DNA from: Pohlia nutans | Lineage: Eukaryota > Streptophyta > Bryopsida > Bryales > Mniaceae | DNA length: 64,000 bases | Direction: 5' to 3' | Assembly (NCBI GenBank): GCA_022496805.1 | Contig: CM040088.1 | Coordinates: 20,429,001 to 20,493,000, forward strand | Shown here: in pieces, positions 10,903-25,900 of the stretch | Numbering within the stretch: the first letter of the stretch is position 1 | Layout of the letters: each line of letters begins with the position of its first letter | The notes under the pieces: model-generated | Seen by the model: only the letters and a program-made list of their open reading frames with translations | What the model was told of the DNA's origin: nothing | Databases searched by the model: none | Position numbers and translations under genes: made by a program

Positions 10903-13900
10903 TTAGACTAGTGAGTCTAGCCACTGTAATACATATAGTCAGAGAACTTGCAAGAGCAACTCTATATTATGTTATCATATTTTTTGAATTTTTTTATGAC
11001 TCACCTCATGCAATCGGAGGTTGCTCAGGTGCAGCAACTGACTACGCCGCAAAAATGTGTCTTCCTGCCACTACCAATCATAAATTATAAAGCCCAGCAA
11101 ATGCAAAAGGAAAAAAGGCTGGTGGGAGACATGGAGGAGTAAAAACATACTGGCTCATCAGATTCATCAGAGTCCGATTCGTCTTGCCGCTCTCCACACG
11201 CACCCTAGTGGCAAAAGAAACTCAGCTATACTCATACTACTGTAATACATTTGCTTTTCTCATTGATCAACACTCTGGCAAAGTCCCAACCCCCAAAAAA
11301 ATTTATAAAAATAACATAAAAAAAATATTAAAAATAGTGTAGCTGCTATTCTACGTTATGTAGGATTTGAAGAACCAACCTCTCCATGCTGATCCAAGTA
11401 CAGCGAGGGCGCCATGCAAACCCGGTTGCCGCGAATCAGCACCAACTGTGTTGAGTGCATCAGCAAAAAAATCCCAATTCCAGAACCCTCTGAAACAGCA
11501 ACGAAGACATAACAATTTTTTAGCATTTTTAAGTAGGTTTTTGTATAGACTTCCTTTAGTTCAAATTTCTTTCTTATTTGACCAACTTATGCAATGTTCT
11601 TCACTGATTCCGGTGATAAAAAATTCTGGTCCCATCTGAAATATATATTTCACAATATGATCAATTGAATTGATCATTTGAAAAAAACATGGGGTTACTT
11701 CCCATAATTGCATTTGCAACACGGTCTTCAATTGAATTGATCATTTGAAAAAAACATGGGGTTACTTCCCATAATTGCATTTGCAACACGGTCTTCAGTA
11801 AAATAGGTCCCATGTCTTTTAAGCATTTTAAAGTAGGTTTTGTATAGATTTCCTTTAGTTCAATTTATTTATTCTTTGACCAACATATGCAATGTTCTTC
11901 ACTAATTCTGGTGATAAAAAAACTTGGTCCCATCTGGAATGTATTTTTCCCAATATGATCATTTTAAAACCATGAATCTTGGTCGGCAGGTTATCAGCAA
12001 AAAGTAGTTGCCTAAAAATAAAAATCTACTTTTTGATTCGAAAGCTACTACATGATTTTCATGAGCAGAAACAGAAAGAATGTTACCAGATTCGGCGTGC
12101 CGTGAGCATTCAAAAGTGTGGTCCTTTACACAACAAGAAGAACCACAGCAGAAGAAAACACCGCAAACGAGACAAATTGCTGGCTCACTGCACAGAGCCA
12201 AAAAAAATAGGTTCACAATCACATTTCCAAACAGAATCAAGCTCTGGAAAACCAACATAACATACACAATTTTTATTTTTTCATTTTACGTCAAATTTAA
12301 AGCCCTGAATCTAATTTTCAGATACGAGACTTACGTTGGTAGTGCATTGCATGTTTCACATTTCTCGGTGATACTCCGTAGCAAAAGCTCCTGATAAAAA
12401 GCAGAAGTAGAATCCATGAGTCATGGAGACTGAAGAATGTTAAAAAAAATCACTCAAATACTGTGCATAACAAGATTATTAGTATTGCCATTAGTCTCAG
12501 AAAGTCTGACCTGGTAAACCAAGGGCAATGGTGCAAAATGCAACTCTTTGGGTACTTCCATCAGGGTGAGCTTTGAGTCCTTGTTCAGAAGAGTCTGTTC
12601 ATCACAAAATAAAAAGAAAAAAAAGAAAAAGGATGAGTCTATTCATCACAAATTAAACCCTTTTTAGATGTCATACAAAATTATAAGTTTTACTTAAATC
12701 AATGGCACAATCTCTCCAAACACATAGTGCTATACACAACCTTTCAAACAGGATTTTTACTTATATTGGCCTGTTTGAGGAATTTTTAGTAAACATTTCT
12801 AAAAAGCCATAACAATTTGAGTGAGAGCCCAGTTATTATTATTAAAAACCTCGGCCATGCGCACGCAGGTCGTGTTCTTGGTACCATCGGAAATCTCTCG
12901 ATGAGGAGAGGTGCAAGGAATTTGTTTTGTCGCGTTTGGACGTATGGTGTGAAAGTTATGGATTTTTAATCGAATTTCGTCACTATGAATTGAATCAAAT
13001 TATGAAAAATGGAATATGGGAGTTTTTGATGTCATTACTGGCATCGTCGGCAAGCTCTCAAAGAGAAGGGGTGCACTGAAGTTGTTTCATGGCTTTTGGA
13101 CCTAAGGTGTAAAATTTATGGATTTTCAATCCAATTTCATCACCCTAAATTGAATTAAATTATGGATAAATTTTTATAAAATGCAAAAGCAACAACAAAA
13201 GCACGGACGCATGAGTACACAAGGACATGGGGAACATGGAGAACACAGGGAACACAAGGAACATAGGGAACACGAGGAACACAGGGAATACAAGGAGCAC
13301 GGGAAAGATGGCGAGCACTTTTCACATGTGGAACACAGGGGACACGGGGAACACGGGGGACATGGGGAACACGGGGAACATCTGGGGCAACAGCACAGGA
13401 CCACACTAATTATTAAAGCCAATAGGAAATTGTTCTCCCTCACATCGTCAAGGCGCAGATGTTGTAATAGAGAATTTAAACTGGAAGAGTCCACATCATC
13501 AACCCCTGCGGTACAAGAGACAACATATAGAACTTGTGTGAGAAAACGAAAAGGCATAGCAGATTTGACGACTGATTTAACCCCAAGGATTCACGGTTAT
13601 AAAAAAACAAATTCAATCAATGATATAGGTGGGACCAAATTCTATATTAGTGAGGAACATTGCACGTGTTTGTCGAAAAAGAAAGAAATTTGAACAAAAC
13701 TAAGTCTACATAAGACCTTCTCAAAACTGAAAAAAAAAATTAAAAAAAAATGCAGCCTTTATGGTCCTTTAGGGGTTAATACAATTAAATTTGGTCTGAT
13801 CGGATTCTGAAGCAAGCATCGATTAAAAAACTTCCCACAAGGAAAACATCCACAGATCGTAATAAGAGATGAGAACCTGATGTTCTTATAAAAATTCTGT

Positions 13901-16900
13901 AAGAATCTTCAAGGCCCAACTCCTGTTGCAGGTAGGAAGCATCCAGAACCTTTCTACCTGCAAGGCAAAGGAAAAGTTATCAATAATTAATGGTCAGGAG
14001 AAATGGCTTCAATAATGATCAATTTGATGTTTTTGTAGTGCCCTGATAATAGCCATTAATACTGAAAAGTAGATCCAACTATGGGAAATTCTTTGCAAAC
14101 AATTTTGTCTTTATCTCATAATTCAAGTGACATCATTTCAACAATGAAAGCAATAGAGTAGTGTAATCACAAGAGTATTGCAATGTTACATAACAATAAG
14201 AAGCATAGGCAATATCCAAATGTTGTATAATACCAAAACATGTATTTTCTTCAAACCAGAAAAAAGGTTGTTACCTGAGCCAGTATACTTTTGCTTGCAT
14301 CCCTCACCAGTAATATGTTGCACCTACATGTATCAGATGCGAATCAGTTGAAGACCAAGGATTAAAAAAGACCAATTTGATTGAAAAATATAATTCAAAT
14401 TGGGTCAAATCTTCTACCACTGGAATCAGTAAAGAACATTGCATGTGTTGGTCAAAAAATCAAATAAAAGAGGACAAATAAATACCAGCAAAGCTGCACG
14501 CCGCAAGAAAGGCAGGCAGGCATATCTGACCACAGCACCCCAGTCTCGTTCCAAGTTTAGCACATCCATATCCACATGACCCTGCAATCCAGAACAGGCT
14601 AATAAAACCTGCGTCAATGCCACCGCATGCGCGAATTTCACCAGCAACAAAATCTCCTCCAGTTTAGGCCAACCTGGAAAGGCCTGCACAGACAGAACAA
14701 CAAATAAAATAAAAAACTAAATCAAAGGGAGAACAGTCAACACACAACAGTGAAACCCTAAACCAACGCCTAGATAACCCAAGAAGCCTGAATTGGGCCT
14801 CATTAAAAAAAAATCGCATTATTGAGTAGGTCCTGTATGGACTTCCAAAAAATTTATTTATTTTTACCAACATATGCAATGCTCTTCACTAATTCTGGTG
14901 ATACAAAATTTGGTCCGATCTGAAATTAAAACTTTGCACAATATGATCGATTGAATTTGTCATTTCAAAACCATGAATCTTTGGTAGAGTAATTGAGTAC
15001 AGTAGGTCCTGTATGGACTTTCTTTAGTTGAAAATTTTATTTATTTTGGACCAACATATGCCATGCTCTTCACTAATTCCAGTGATATAAAACTCAGTCC
15101 GATCTGAAATACAATTTTGCACAATATGATCGATTGAATTTGTCATTTCATCTTTGGTAGAGTGATTTTAGGGTTTAGGGTTTAGGGTTTAGAGGAGAAT
15201 ACTCACACTGAGCAGCACAATAAGAAGTCGAAACGGATCGGCATCAAATAAACTACGGTTTTGCAAAGAGGAGCTCCACTCCATGTCAATCTGCAAAGGC
15301 TCAAGGGGAGTGAGATATTCGGTGCTGTACGAGCTTTCTTCCTGCCACGTTGAAACGTAGTCGCGCGTTGACACAAATTCGCGGGCCTTCACATCGAGCT
15401 CTTTCCCTGTCATGCTGGGATATTCAGCGTAGGGTGCCATGCCGGGATCTTCAGCGTAGGGTGCCATGCCTTGAGCCATCCCTCTGGCATCGAAATACTC
15501 CGGCATGGGAGGAGCTACATTCCAAGGCTCGGGATCCCTCCCGGTATCAAACTGCGCATCAAACTCTCGGTGTCCAGACACAGGAGGCAGGCATCCACGC
15601 CTCTGCAACAATCCCACTGTCCCGTACCACGAAAAGCTCTCCTCCTCCTTCCCTTTGTTGCTCTTCATCGGTTGCTGCGTTTCCGCGACCGAATTCTGCA
15701 GCCTGAAAAGCACATCGTGTACTGAAGAAAACAGGTTTCGTAGCCTCTCGTTCTGTGTTGAGAGCTCTCTGTTTTGCAGGAACTGCGAGATTCTTGTCAA
15801 CATGCTCGTGATCTTCTCCCTCTTTGTCACCATCTCTTGTCCTGTCACAAACCCCAATGACTCTTGTTAATGTCATGACAACCACCGTGCTTTGTGTAAG
15901 TTCTTATGTACATTTTGTAATATTTCCACACATCTCATCTTATATATTACTTTGATTCTTCAAGGGAAAAATGGAAAAAAGAAAAGAAAAGAGGTTTACC
16001 TTTATCAAGAGTATTGGAGACCATGGCTAGCTTTCCGAGCTCCTGAATGGCAATCCACTGGCCGGTTTCGCCACCCCACACGCGTTGATTACTGCCTTGG
16101 TGCGAGGCTGTGGAAACTTCCTGAAGCTCCTCTCGTGTCTCCACCTCACAATGGGTAATGTTTGAAGCAAAAACTTCCCACAATACCTGCAAACAAGGCC
16201 AAAATGAAACAATATCTCAAAAACAAAACAAAAAACACTGGCGCTCAAAATCGCTCTAAATAAAATTCATAAAATGATTCCAATATGCTCAAAAAATCAT
16301 GGTTATCATGAAATCATCACAAGCGAAAGCAGAGTATGAACTGCAAAAAATCAAAATAAACAACAAACGACTATCAAAGTATAGGAATGCTTGCAAGTGG
16401 CCCTAAAAAGTATTATAGATTCTGATCACTTACAGGGCACCTCGGTAACTCCTTCGCTTCCTCTTCTTTCACATAATTGCTCCTCACATTCAGACTCTGC
16501 CACATTCACACCATAAAGTGGGTTCACCAAAAGAACCAAGAAGCAACAAATGTGCCTCATTTCTTTTTAGCATTTTTGAGTAGGTCATATGTGGAGTTTC
16601 CTTTTGTTTGATGTCTGATCAACACATGCAATGATCAATTGAATTTTTCGTTTTCAAAACCATGAATCCTTGGTCCTTTAGGTGTTGAATAACAACTGAG
16701 TCCTTGGAGCCATTGATGAATCTCAGAAAAAAAACAGTGTGACAGGTAGAAATGAGAAAAGGAGTGTTACTTGGAAAGCAAACTGATCCAGTGCTCCAGG
16801 CAGACTTTTGCATTTATCCCAGAATTTGTCCCAATGAGGCCGTTGATTCTCCAGCTCGTCATTCACACAAGCTTGCGCCATTCTTGACAAACTGGCTTGA

Positions 16901-19900
16901 TGCACCACAGGCAGTAATACATTTGCCAAGCGACGGCAAATTGGGCACAGGAACTCTATCTTGTCAATTTCAATGATGTCTTTACCTGGTAATCCAAAGC
17001 CAACAAGCACACATTATTGTCTAAACTCACTCGATTTTGCAAACTCAATATCATACAAGGACGCAATATTTGATACAATTACGAAATTCCCACTGTTGGT
17101 CAATTTCAAGTTGCAAGTTAAAAAGTCAATGGAAAGTTGACATAAGCATCAAAACCTAGTAATATGCTACCTTCATTACCTTCAAAACCTAGTAATATGC
17201 TACCTTCATTACCTTCAAAACCTAGTAATATAGGATTCAAGACATTACCTTCATAGAGTGGATGCTGGTTACAGTGGCTTTTCACCAGAGAAGAGTGATA
17301 ACTTTGAAAACACTCCTGATGCATCTGCGTCCACAATCCAAAAAAAATCAACAACCTGCTCGACACATATTGAATCTAATTCTCACATGTTTTCCACTTT
17401 CAGAAAAAAAAAAAACAGAGTCTATCAATTGAATCACTAAATGGATTACCTGATGACCACAACAACGGACATGCTCTGTCGGTACATGGTCAATCGTATT
17501 CTCTCCCATATAAACAACCAACTGCTTGGCATCTCTTGATGACTCGGTGTTGTGTGTTGCCATCTTCACTATGGACTCGGCAGACTCTTTGCTACTCACT
17601 TCCTCCCTCTTCTCTATGACATGCTTTGGCATATTGTAACGTTGTACGAAAGCAATCCAGCCTGTTGATTTGTCATTGCCACCGCACTGCAAACACACCA
17701 GAAAAAAAAAGGGTCACTGTGGAACCACCAAACTGAATGTTTCATGTTTTCTTTAGTAGGTCCTATGTGGAGTTTCTTCTTTCTTTGACCAACACATGCA
17801 ATGTTCTTCACTGATTCCAGGGATATAAAATTTGGTCCCGATCGATTGAATTTGTCATTTTAAAATCATGAATCCTCGGTCCTGTAGGGGTTGAAATACT
17901 CAAGCAGGCCAAGTGGATTAAACAATGAGACTAGTGAAAAAACATTATCAACACAGACTTCACACGCAGAATTCACAACATTAGAGTTTTTCCCGTCAGT
18001 GCTACTGATTCATTCATTGTTGTTATAGTACTGAATCAGTGACCATATTGTGTTGCTTTCGTGTCATTTAAACATGAACCTATGACCAACTGAAACGACA
18101 CAAACCTATGTTGGCAATCAGTGGAGTAGCAAATTCAAGATGAAGGTCTAAAGGAAGGTACCTCACTGCGACAAAAAGCACATTCATGAGCTTCAATTCG
18201 CTCCACCGAAGCTTTTTCAACAACGCTGGATACTTCGGATGAATCGGCACCGTTCCCAGCTCCTAATTTACTGTCTAGATTACTCGTAGTACCACTTTCT
18301 TCGTCATCATCGCTAACTTCAAACTGCTCCAGAAATGCAGTCTGCCTGTCTCAACAAGCCAAGACAATGTACTGAGAATTTCATATCCTCAAAGAGAAAC
18401 CGCATAAGTGAGGCCGGAAAGATTTAGCCCGAATGTTTTGTAAGCATTTTTGAGTAGGTCCTATGTGGAGTTTCTTCTGTTCTAATCTCTTTCTTTTTTA
18501 ACCAACACATGCAATATTCTTCACTGATTCTGACGATATAAAATTTGGACCCATCTGAATTATTGATTTTTCACAATACGAGCGATTGTATTTGTCATTT
18601 TAAAACCATGAATCCTTGGTCCTCTAGGGGTTAATGTGAAAACAGCCACTATTTTCTACCTTGAGTTACGTACTATATGAGATACCGGTATACAAACCAA
18701 AACATGTCGATGATCCCTAAGATAGTAAAGATGCATTAACATAACGTCCATTTTGTAAACACGGGTTAATTAGAGAATGCAGTCAAAAAAGCAACATTAA
18801 AAAGATAAGATTAGTCATTCATACTTGGCTTTGAATTGAGCCATGATAGCCTCCTGCCGTTGCTTCTTCTGTAGACGTTCGTCATCTTCAATGGCATGAA
18901 CTCGAGCCTGGGCAATGTGAAAAACAACAGTTTAGCTCACCTGTAAATAAAAACATGAGTCTAGCATGCAACATGAAATAGAATTGAATATTACAAGAAA
19001 ATCCATTGACACGCTTCTAATTACTTTCACACACATAGCTCCAATCCTACTAGTCACATTCAACTTTACCTGAGAACAAGGGACTGTTTAGAAAAAGTTG
19101 GTTAGAAAAATTTACATGCAATTTGGGTGAGAGGATCAACTCTACATCCGTTGGTGAAGCGCCCGAGGTTAACGTGTAAGGAGATGCCTGGAGGAGATGC
19201 AGTACATAGTTCACAGAGTCTACCAACCCTGGTCATTCAGAAAATCCATGTTAGCACCTGATAAACCCTAAACCCTAAACCCTAAAAACCTGTCATACTA
19301 ATCAACTCACCAAAGCCAATTTTATTATTATAAGTCAGCCAACTTACGAGGAGCCTTGGTCACATCTTGCAACTTGTGAAGTAAATCTAAAATACTCGGA
19401 GACTCGGATTGAAAGATCCCCCACTCCATCACCCTTGTGGTCTCATTCAACTGAGGTCTACGATGCACATTATAAAAAATGTCCTCTGAGGATGCAGGTA
19501 ATCTTTCTGGATTATCCCTGCATCACAAAACGAAACAAAAACATTATTTACATATGCATACCACAAACAAACACAGCAGACTTACAATATAGCCTGTTTT
19601 ACCCAATAATTACCGACAGAGAAAGTTGCGAGCACAAAGGTACAAACTACGAGACAAACTACCAATATTAACAAAACTACGAGATGTTGAGTTGCAGTAC
19701 GCTCTGAACTCGTTATTATCACACCACATTCCAGTGTATGCAGAGAATATATTTGCTATTATGTTGCTTGAGACTTTCCACATGCCAAGTACATTGGTTG
19801 TGATATAAAAGAGTTCTGAGTGTACCTCCGATCCTGCAGTGCAAGGCTCATCATTTGCAAAGCGATGACGCCAAGCGATTCACAAGCAGTGGCTGTAGAA

Positions 19901-22900
19901 TCGTTCATGACCAAAGCGCTTACGTAGTTCAACACGTTCCACAAAAGTTGATGGCATTCCTATTAATCCATGTCATCACACCACACATAAGTTGAGTTTT
20001 ACTACTTAGCCATACAATACATTTGACTTGAATTATGATCAATCCCATATGCTGCAGGAGCTCCATTCTGATATTCACTAAAAGCATAGTTGGTGGTTGT
20101 CTTAAACTGCAACTTGAAAAGAAGTGAGATCATTTCTATCAGGGGTTTGAGGTACTTCTACCATGGTAAAGTACCAGAATCTTTAGTACTTTACCATAAA
20201 GGAAAAACAATCCATAGGAGCTAGTACCTCGGTATGAAGAAGATTAATCAGACGATTGTAAGGCGGTTTCACCACCCCAGATGGTTTTATCCGCCAATAG
20301 TGAGGCAGTTTGCCAACGTGGACTGCTCTCTCCTGTAAGTTTCCAAGCAGATCCCACCATCAGAAAGAAATTTTCAAACGCTGAGACCCCAGTTTACACT
20401 TTTGGTGATAAATTTCAGCTACCTACACTTGCAGTTCACTACACGTTCTTTTCCAGGAATGAACATGAAGAAAAGTAACATTGTTACGTTTCACAGAACA
20501 CTCCCTTACCTGAGCATCGACTAATTCATTTGAATAAAAGTGAGCAAACAGCGGATCAAACTCCTGCCAGCATTCCGCTTTCAATTCATAATACCCTCGC
20601 TCTTGAACCTGATCACAGAATGTCAGTAATTCTTTACAGCAAGTTACTCTTTACAGCTTTTGTTCCAACAACTGTTCCAAAAAGATAATACATGCATGTA
20701 TGAATGACGGAAGGTTTACCTTGGGATGATGGAAATGGGCTACGACATCGAGCATTTCTTTCAGTTTAGAATGATCCACCGGAATGGCGCTGAGGGCACG
20801 GCAGAGCTGAGATAAAAAATAAATAAAAAAGGAAAGGTAAAACTCACATGTTAGCATCAAAGGCCAGGAATCAACCCAAAATTTGAGCTCTACTGCATAA
20901 AGGGAACTACAAGCTCACCTGAGAATATGTCTGATTCTTGACACAAAGCCACTGGATGACGTCATAACGAAGACAGTCCTCCTACAACAAGAAGTAATTT
21001 CACATCAGTGGATGTGAGAGTTTCTAGTCAATTGGTAAAAGATGCAAACACTATGGTTTTAAGATAAGTGGACTCAAGTGCAGATAAGCAACCATGTTTA
21101 AGTCATCCCAAGATGGGAATAAAAGCACTCACCTCCTTCATTCCTGTATTGCGACGCTCGCGAACAACCTGTTGAGACACAGGACATATTCAAATTCTAT
21201 CAATAACCTACAATTTTCCAGCTAATAAAAAACTGTCCTGTGAAGTGAGTCTCTGATTGTATACAAATCTCAGTTACACAGTTGAGAACTAACAAGTCAG
21301 ATGCAAATGATACTGTTGCTCATCAGCTACAACAAACCTTTCGTATCGCAATAAATATATAAGTACCTCACAACAAGCTCTTTAATGAAATGTAGTTCAT
21401 GTAGAACTAAGCAAACCACCTTTGTAGGATTCCAACCCAAAGTACTGAGCTTATAAATTTAGACGGGCAGAGATGGTTTACCAGCAAAACTAATCGGATG
21501 AAATCCTGCAATAGCGAAATTTTGTCCCCTACAAGCCTTTCGTGCTCAAACTGGGGAGAAGAAACGAGCTCCTTCAGCTGTCAGTGACACAAGTCGAGCA
21601 TTAAACTACAAAATCCAGCATATTGGTTGGCCAACAGAAAAAAGAAAAAATATATTTTACAGAGCTTTGCAAACTACTGTGACATGAAAATATTTCATAT
21701 GAATCAACCACTTTGCTAGAAATGTTCCTCACCAAGTCTTGGTCAATTTACCTCAAAACGCTCTGCCATTCGCATGAATACTGCACGCTCCATATTTTCT
21801 CGAGCCACGGCACAGAATTGCAACAACAATATGTCCATATCCATTGACCTGAGAGTCATAGTAAGATTTCTTAGCAACTGTAAATGATGGTGCAGACATT
21901 GCCATTTTTCGATTGGTCAACATCCCAAAACAAACGATAGTGCAAGATTCATAAAAACTCCCCAACATATCCACAAGTTAACCCCAGTAGGGATTACAGT
22001 AACATACTGATCATGCCAAAAACTCCCACGGTAGATGAGCTCCAACCGGCTGAAGTCCTCTGAAGCGTGTTCCCATCGCTTTGCTCGAATCTACGACAAC
22101 AGAAAATAACGTCATAAACAATATCCAAAAGTGTGCTAAACCCCCAAAGGACCAAGAATTCATTGTTATTAAATGACAAATTGTGAAAAGTCAATGATTC
22201 AGATGGGACCAAATTTTATATCACCGGAGTCGGTGACGAACATTGCATGTGTTGGTCAAAAACGAAAGAAAACTGAACAAAAGGAAGTCTACATAAGACC
22301 TACTCAAAACTAGTAAAAAAACCATGAAGCTTAATTCGGGCTTCTTGGTCCTTTTGGGGTTAATGAAAGCTTGAAAACCCACCACTACCCAGGATATTTA
22401 TTACAAGATACTATACAGAAAGTTCAAATATGAAATAAGAGACTCACCTGTGCCATCCAGACCATTATGCGTAAAGGATGCTCCATCAATGCAAGCACCT
22501 GACCAAAGCAATGTATACAGAAAACAATAAGAAAAAAATTGATCTTCGGAATAAAGCGAAGTGGTTTCTAATGCAAGAAGCAAGAGTCTCCAATAACTGA
22601 AATTTGGACACCAATGAGACCGTTTTATCACATTACAAAGGTGCAGCTATTCCAGCATACCTCCTTTTCTGAATAGTCGAAATTCAAGCTGGACAGAAAC
22701 CCATCCTTCGCATCTTTCCACGGTAAGAGCACAAGCTTTGCCAATATGGCACTCAGCGTCCTATGTAGAGGGATGTGGAGTGACATTGGAGTATTGGATG
22801 ATGTGTCATTCAAGAAAATTGAAATCGATTCCTGCACATAATACACGTCATCCTTCAACAAAAAGATTAGTCACAAAATTAAAGTCAGAGAAACTCAAGT

Positions 22901-25900
22901 TTCTGCATAGTTTTCGGCAAGAAGCTGTATGCCGATACTTTACCCCCTCCACTTGGACATACAGAAACTGATATGAGATGTAGAAACAGGTCAACAGAAA
23001 AAGCTGAAAGTACTTGCCTCCTTTAAGTATTTGTGCAATCGTTTCAACGTACAAAAAGCTGTTGTTAAGAGTGTTTTCCTAGATGTTTCGATTGGATCCT
23101 CCATTTCAGGTCTATAAATTCCAAAGCATCGAGAGATAATCTGAAATACGATGGCCATTGTATTCATCTGCATTCAATAAACAAAGCAAACGTCATGACA
23201 TGGATGCAAAGATTGATCATGTTACTACCCGCATTATTTTCTCCACTGAACCTCGCAAATACGTTCATTCATCTACTACACACAAGCATCCTCAATATAG
23301 CTAGAAACCCAAACTCTTTCATCACATGAGCTACAATATAGTGCACAAGAACAGGTGTCGACTGTTTCAAACCTCCAGCTGGATAGCTAAAGTCCAATCA
23401 GTCTGCACTCCAAAATCGACATATCTTGTTGACCAATAGGGGTTCATCCACTGCATAAATAACAAACATTGTCCCACAAACCGAAGTTGAGAATACCCCG
23501 AAAGATTGTCAGCACCATTCGATGAAAAACTTAACAGAAATCCAATCTGTATTATTCTACAATCTTAACTCAAACATTCAACAAAGTTGACATGTATAAC
23601 AATGTCTGGGCGTACTCAAAAGGCCTCATAAATAATAAAAGAGGTGGTGAAATGCAAACCTGGAGTAAGACAAGGACATCCAAAATAGACATGAAGACAT
23701 CAGGCTGCTCTTCAAGCAGCAGTTGAGCGACAGGCGGATGAGCAACAATCAAACGCAAGTCTCCTTGAGGCCTCAAGTACATCTACAAGACACAAGCACG
23801 ATAGAGCTACTCACATAAGATAGTATTACAACTCAAATAAGTAGACCTTTTCTCGTTGAGCAGGAAATACCAACAACGAAGAGTGCAATGAACAGCTAGC
23901 AAAGCCTACATTTGATAACTTGCGAACAAGGGAATTGAAATCAGTTTGATGTCGGAACTTCTTTCGCTAACCTTGTACACAATTCTTGGATCTTTAACGT
24001 TCACTACGTTGGTGCCGCTGTGAGCATTGGACATCAGCACAAGTCAGAATCCAATATCTACTTCAAATGATAGTCGGTAACTTGATACATAAAGGGCATG
24101 TAAGAACTTTATCTTGTGAACGTAAAGAGTTTGTCAATATGATTTGGCCAAACCGTGTCTGTACATACCTTCTCACGCAGCGGTTTATGATTTGACCAAA
24201 ACTCATTACAAATAATTTCAGCAAGCCCTTGCCCTTAATCAACTCCATATTGGCAACATTAAAAATTTGCACCATAACTGCAACAAACAAAGTGCACAAT
24301 CAGAAACAGCAGTAATGGGAAATCTGTAAATGACCACCTCTTACCATTTGCCAGTACTTGTTAACATACCTCTCTCCAGACTTGAGTCCAGAGCTTTGAA
24401 GTGCTTAACAAGAGGATCCAATGGTGAATCTCTAATGTTTCTATTAACCACGCTCTCAAGCATCGTTTCATAGTTTTCCATGAGCTCCGAGGAGTACTGC
24501 TGCTTGAAGTCTGGATTATAAAGCATCTGCAAAAACAAGGTCGTTTCCTGCAAAATCCATAGGGCAGCAGAGTTACAGACAAAACCGACTTCTGTCCATA
24601 TCAAACTATCTGAAGATTACAAGTGCTCAGCATCACACCACAGCACATAAGGTCGTATTTTCACTACCATACTACAGTTCTAGTTTAAAAAACCTAATTA
24701 AAGTGCAGCAGGTCCGAATAATCCAAAACATTACCCCCTCCATGATCTCTTCTGGCATGCCAGCAAACGTCTTCAATAGAATCTGTAACGGGGCTTTTAC
24801 CTGCAGACAACGAAGTTAAAGCCGATTAGAGCAATGAGCCACATGTGCAATCTCAAGTTGCGCTGGAAAGGTGCAGAATATGAACATGTACAAGACCCTA
24901 ACTATTCTGTAGAAACACTGGAAAATGGATTTTACGTCTCCATCAACAATAAAAAAATGCCAGGGCGGGGGGATGGGGGGGGATCCGCTTTCATATTTAA
25001 ATGATGCATATATTTATGTAGGGACACACTAGTAGAAATCAACCCCAACCCTGCCAATTCTGGGGTCATTTGAGGCAGTTTCTAATGTAAACCCTGCTAA
25101 TTGTAGCTCAGCTAGGTTTTCTAGAATACCTCTAAGGTGGAGTTTTCTACCAGTCACAGAATTGTCAAACTCAGATCCAACATGCAGCATTCAAAAAGCA
25201 CCAAATTCCACCTAAACATTAACATTAATCATCAGCTTCACGAGTTGGAAGTTTGGATGGAGAAATGCACCTCATGTGTCTCCTTGTCCTTCACAGTCAA
25301 ATGGACCACTTCCGAACACACAATCTTGCGAAGAGCATCCACAGAGCACAACTGGAAATAGGGGATTTTTAGAGGAATTAGCAAGCAAAGATGTATAGTC
25401 TGAAACATGTTTCAGATAAGAGTAATTTCAGTTTTCCATCATGGTTTATATGCACAACCTTTGCAAGGGGTTTCGCTAATCTCAAAATAAGTAATGAGCT
25501 TCAAACTCTCAAGAAAAATGTAGATTCAGGAACATGCCTTTTTAAGCCAATCGAGGAAAACCATGGCCGTCTCTATCCTTCTCTTTTCAGAAACTGGTGG
25601 ACCTCCCTTGGTTTCTGGGATGTAACCAAGGATGAACGAAAGCATGCCCAAAACATTGCTCACTGTTGCACCAAAACTCATCAGAAACAAGACAAACCAA
25701 TAATTCTCATCCATACAACTGCATAACTTATACTCTACATCCTCATAGAACTGCATAAACTGGTGCAGTTAAATTGAATGAATATCATCTAAGATTGAGC
25801 GAAATGTGCACAGCAGGCTCCCCAGTGATGTCACTGTGAAATCACTAGACATTCCTATCACCAGTCATTTGTTTAGGAAGGACAAAGAGCTTACGAAACC

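Noticed and set aside
13155..13693. Long overlapping open frames (HGEHREHKEH-type on plus, VPRVPCVP-type on minus)
   Set aside because: They arise from the 9-bp GGGAACACR minisatellite, which keeps all frames open; the array lies inside a PRT6 intron.
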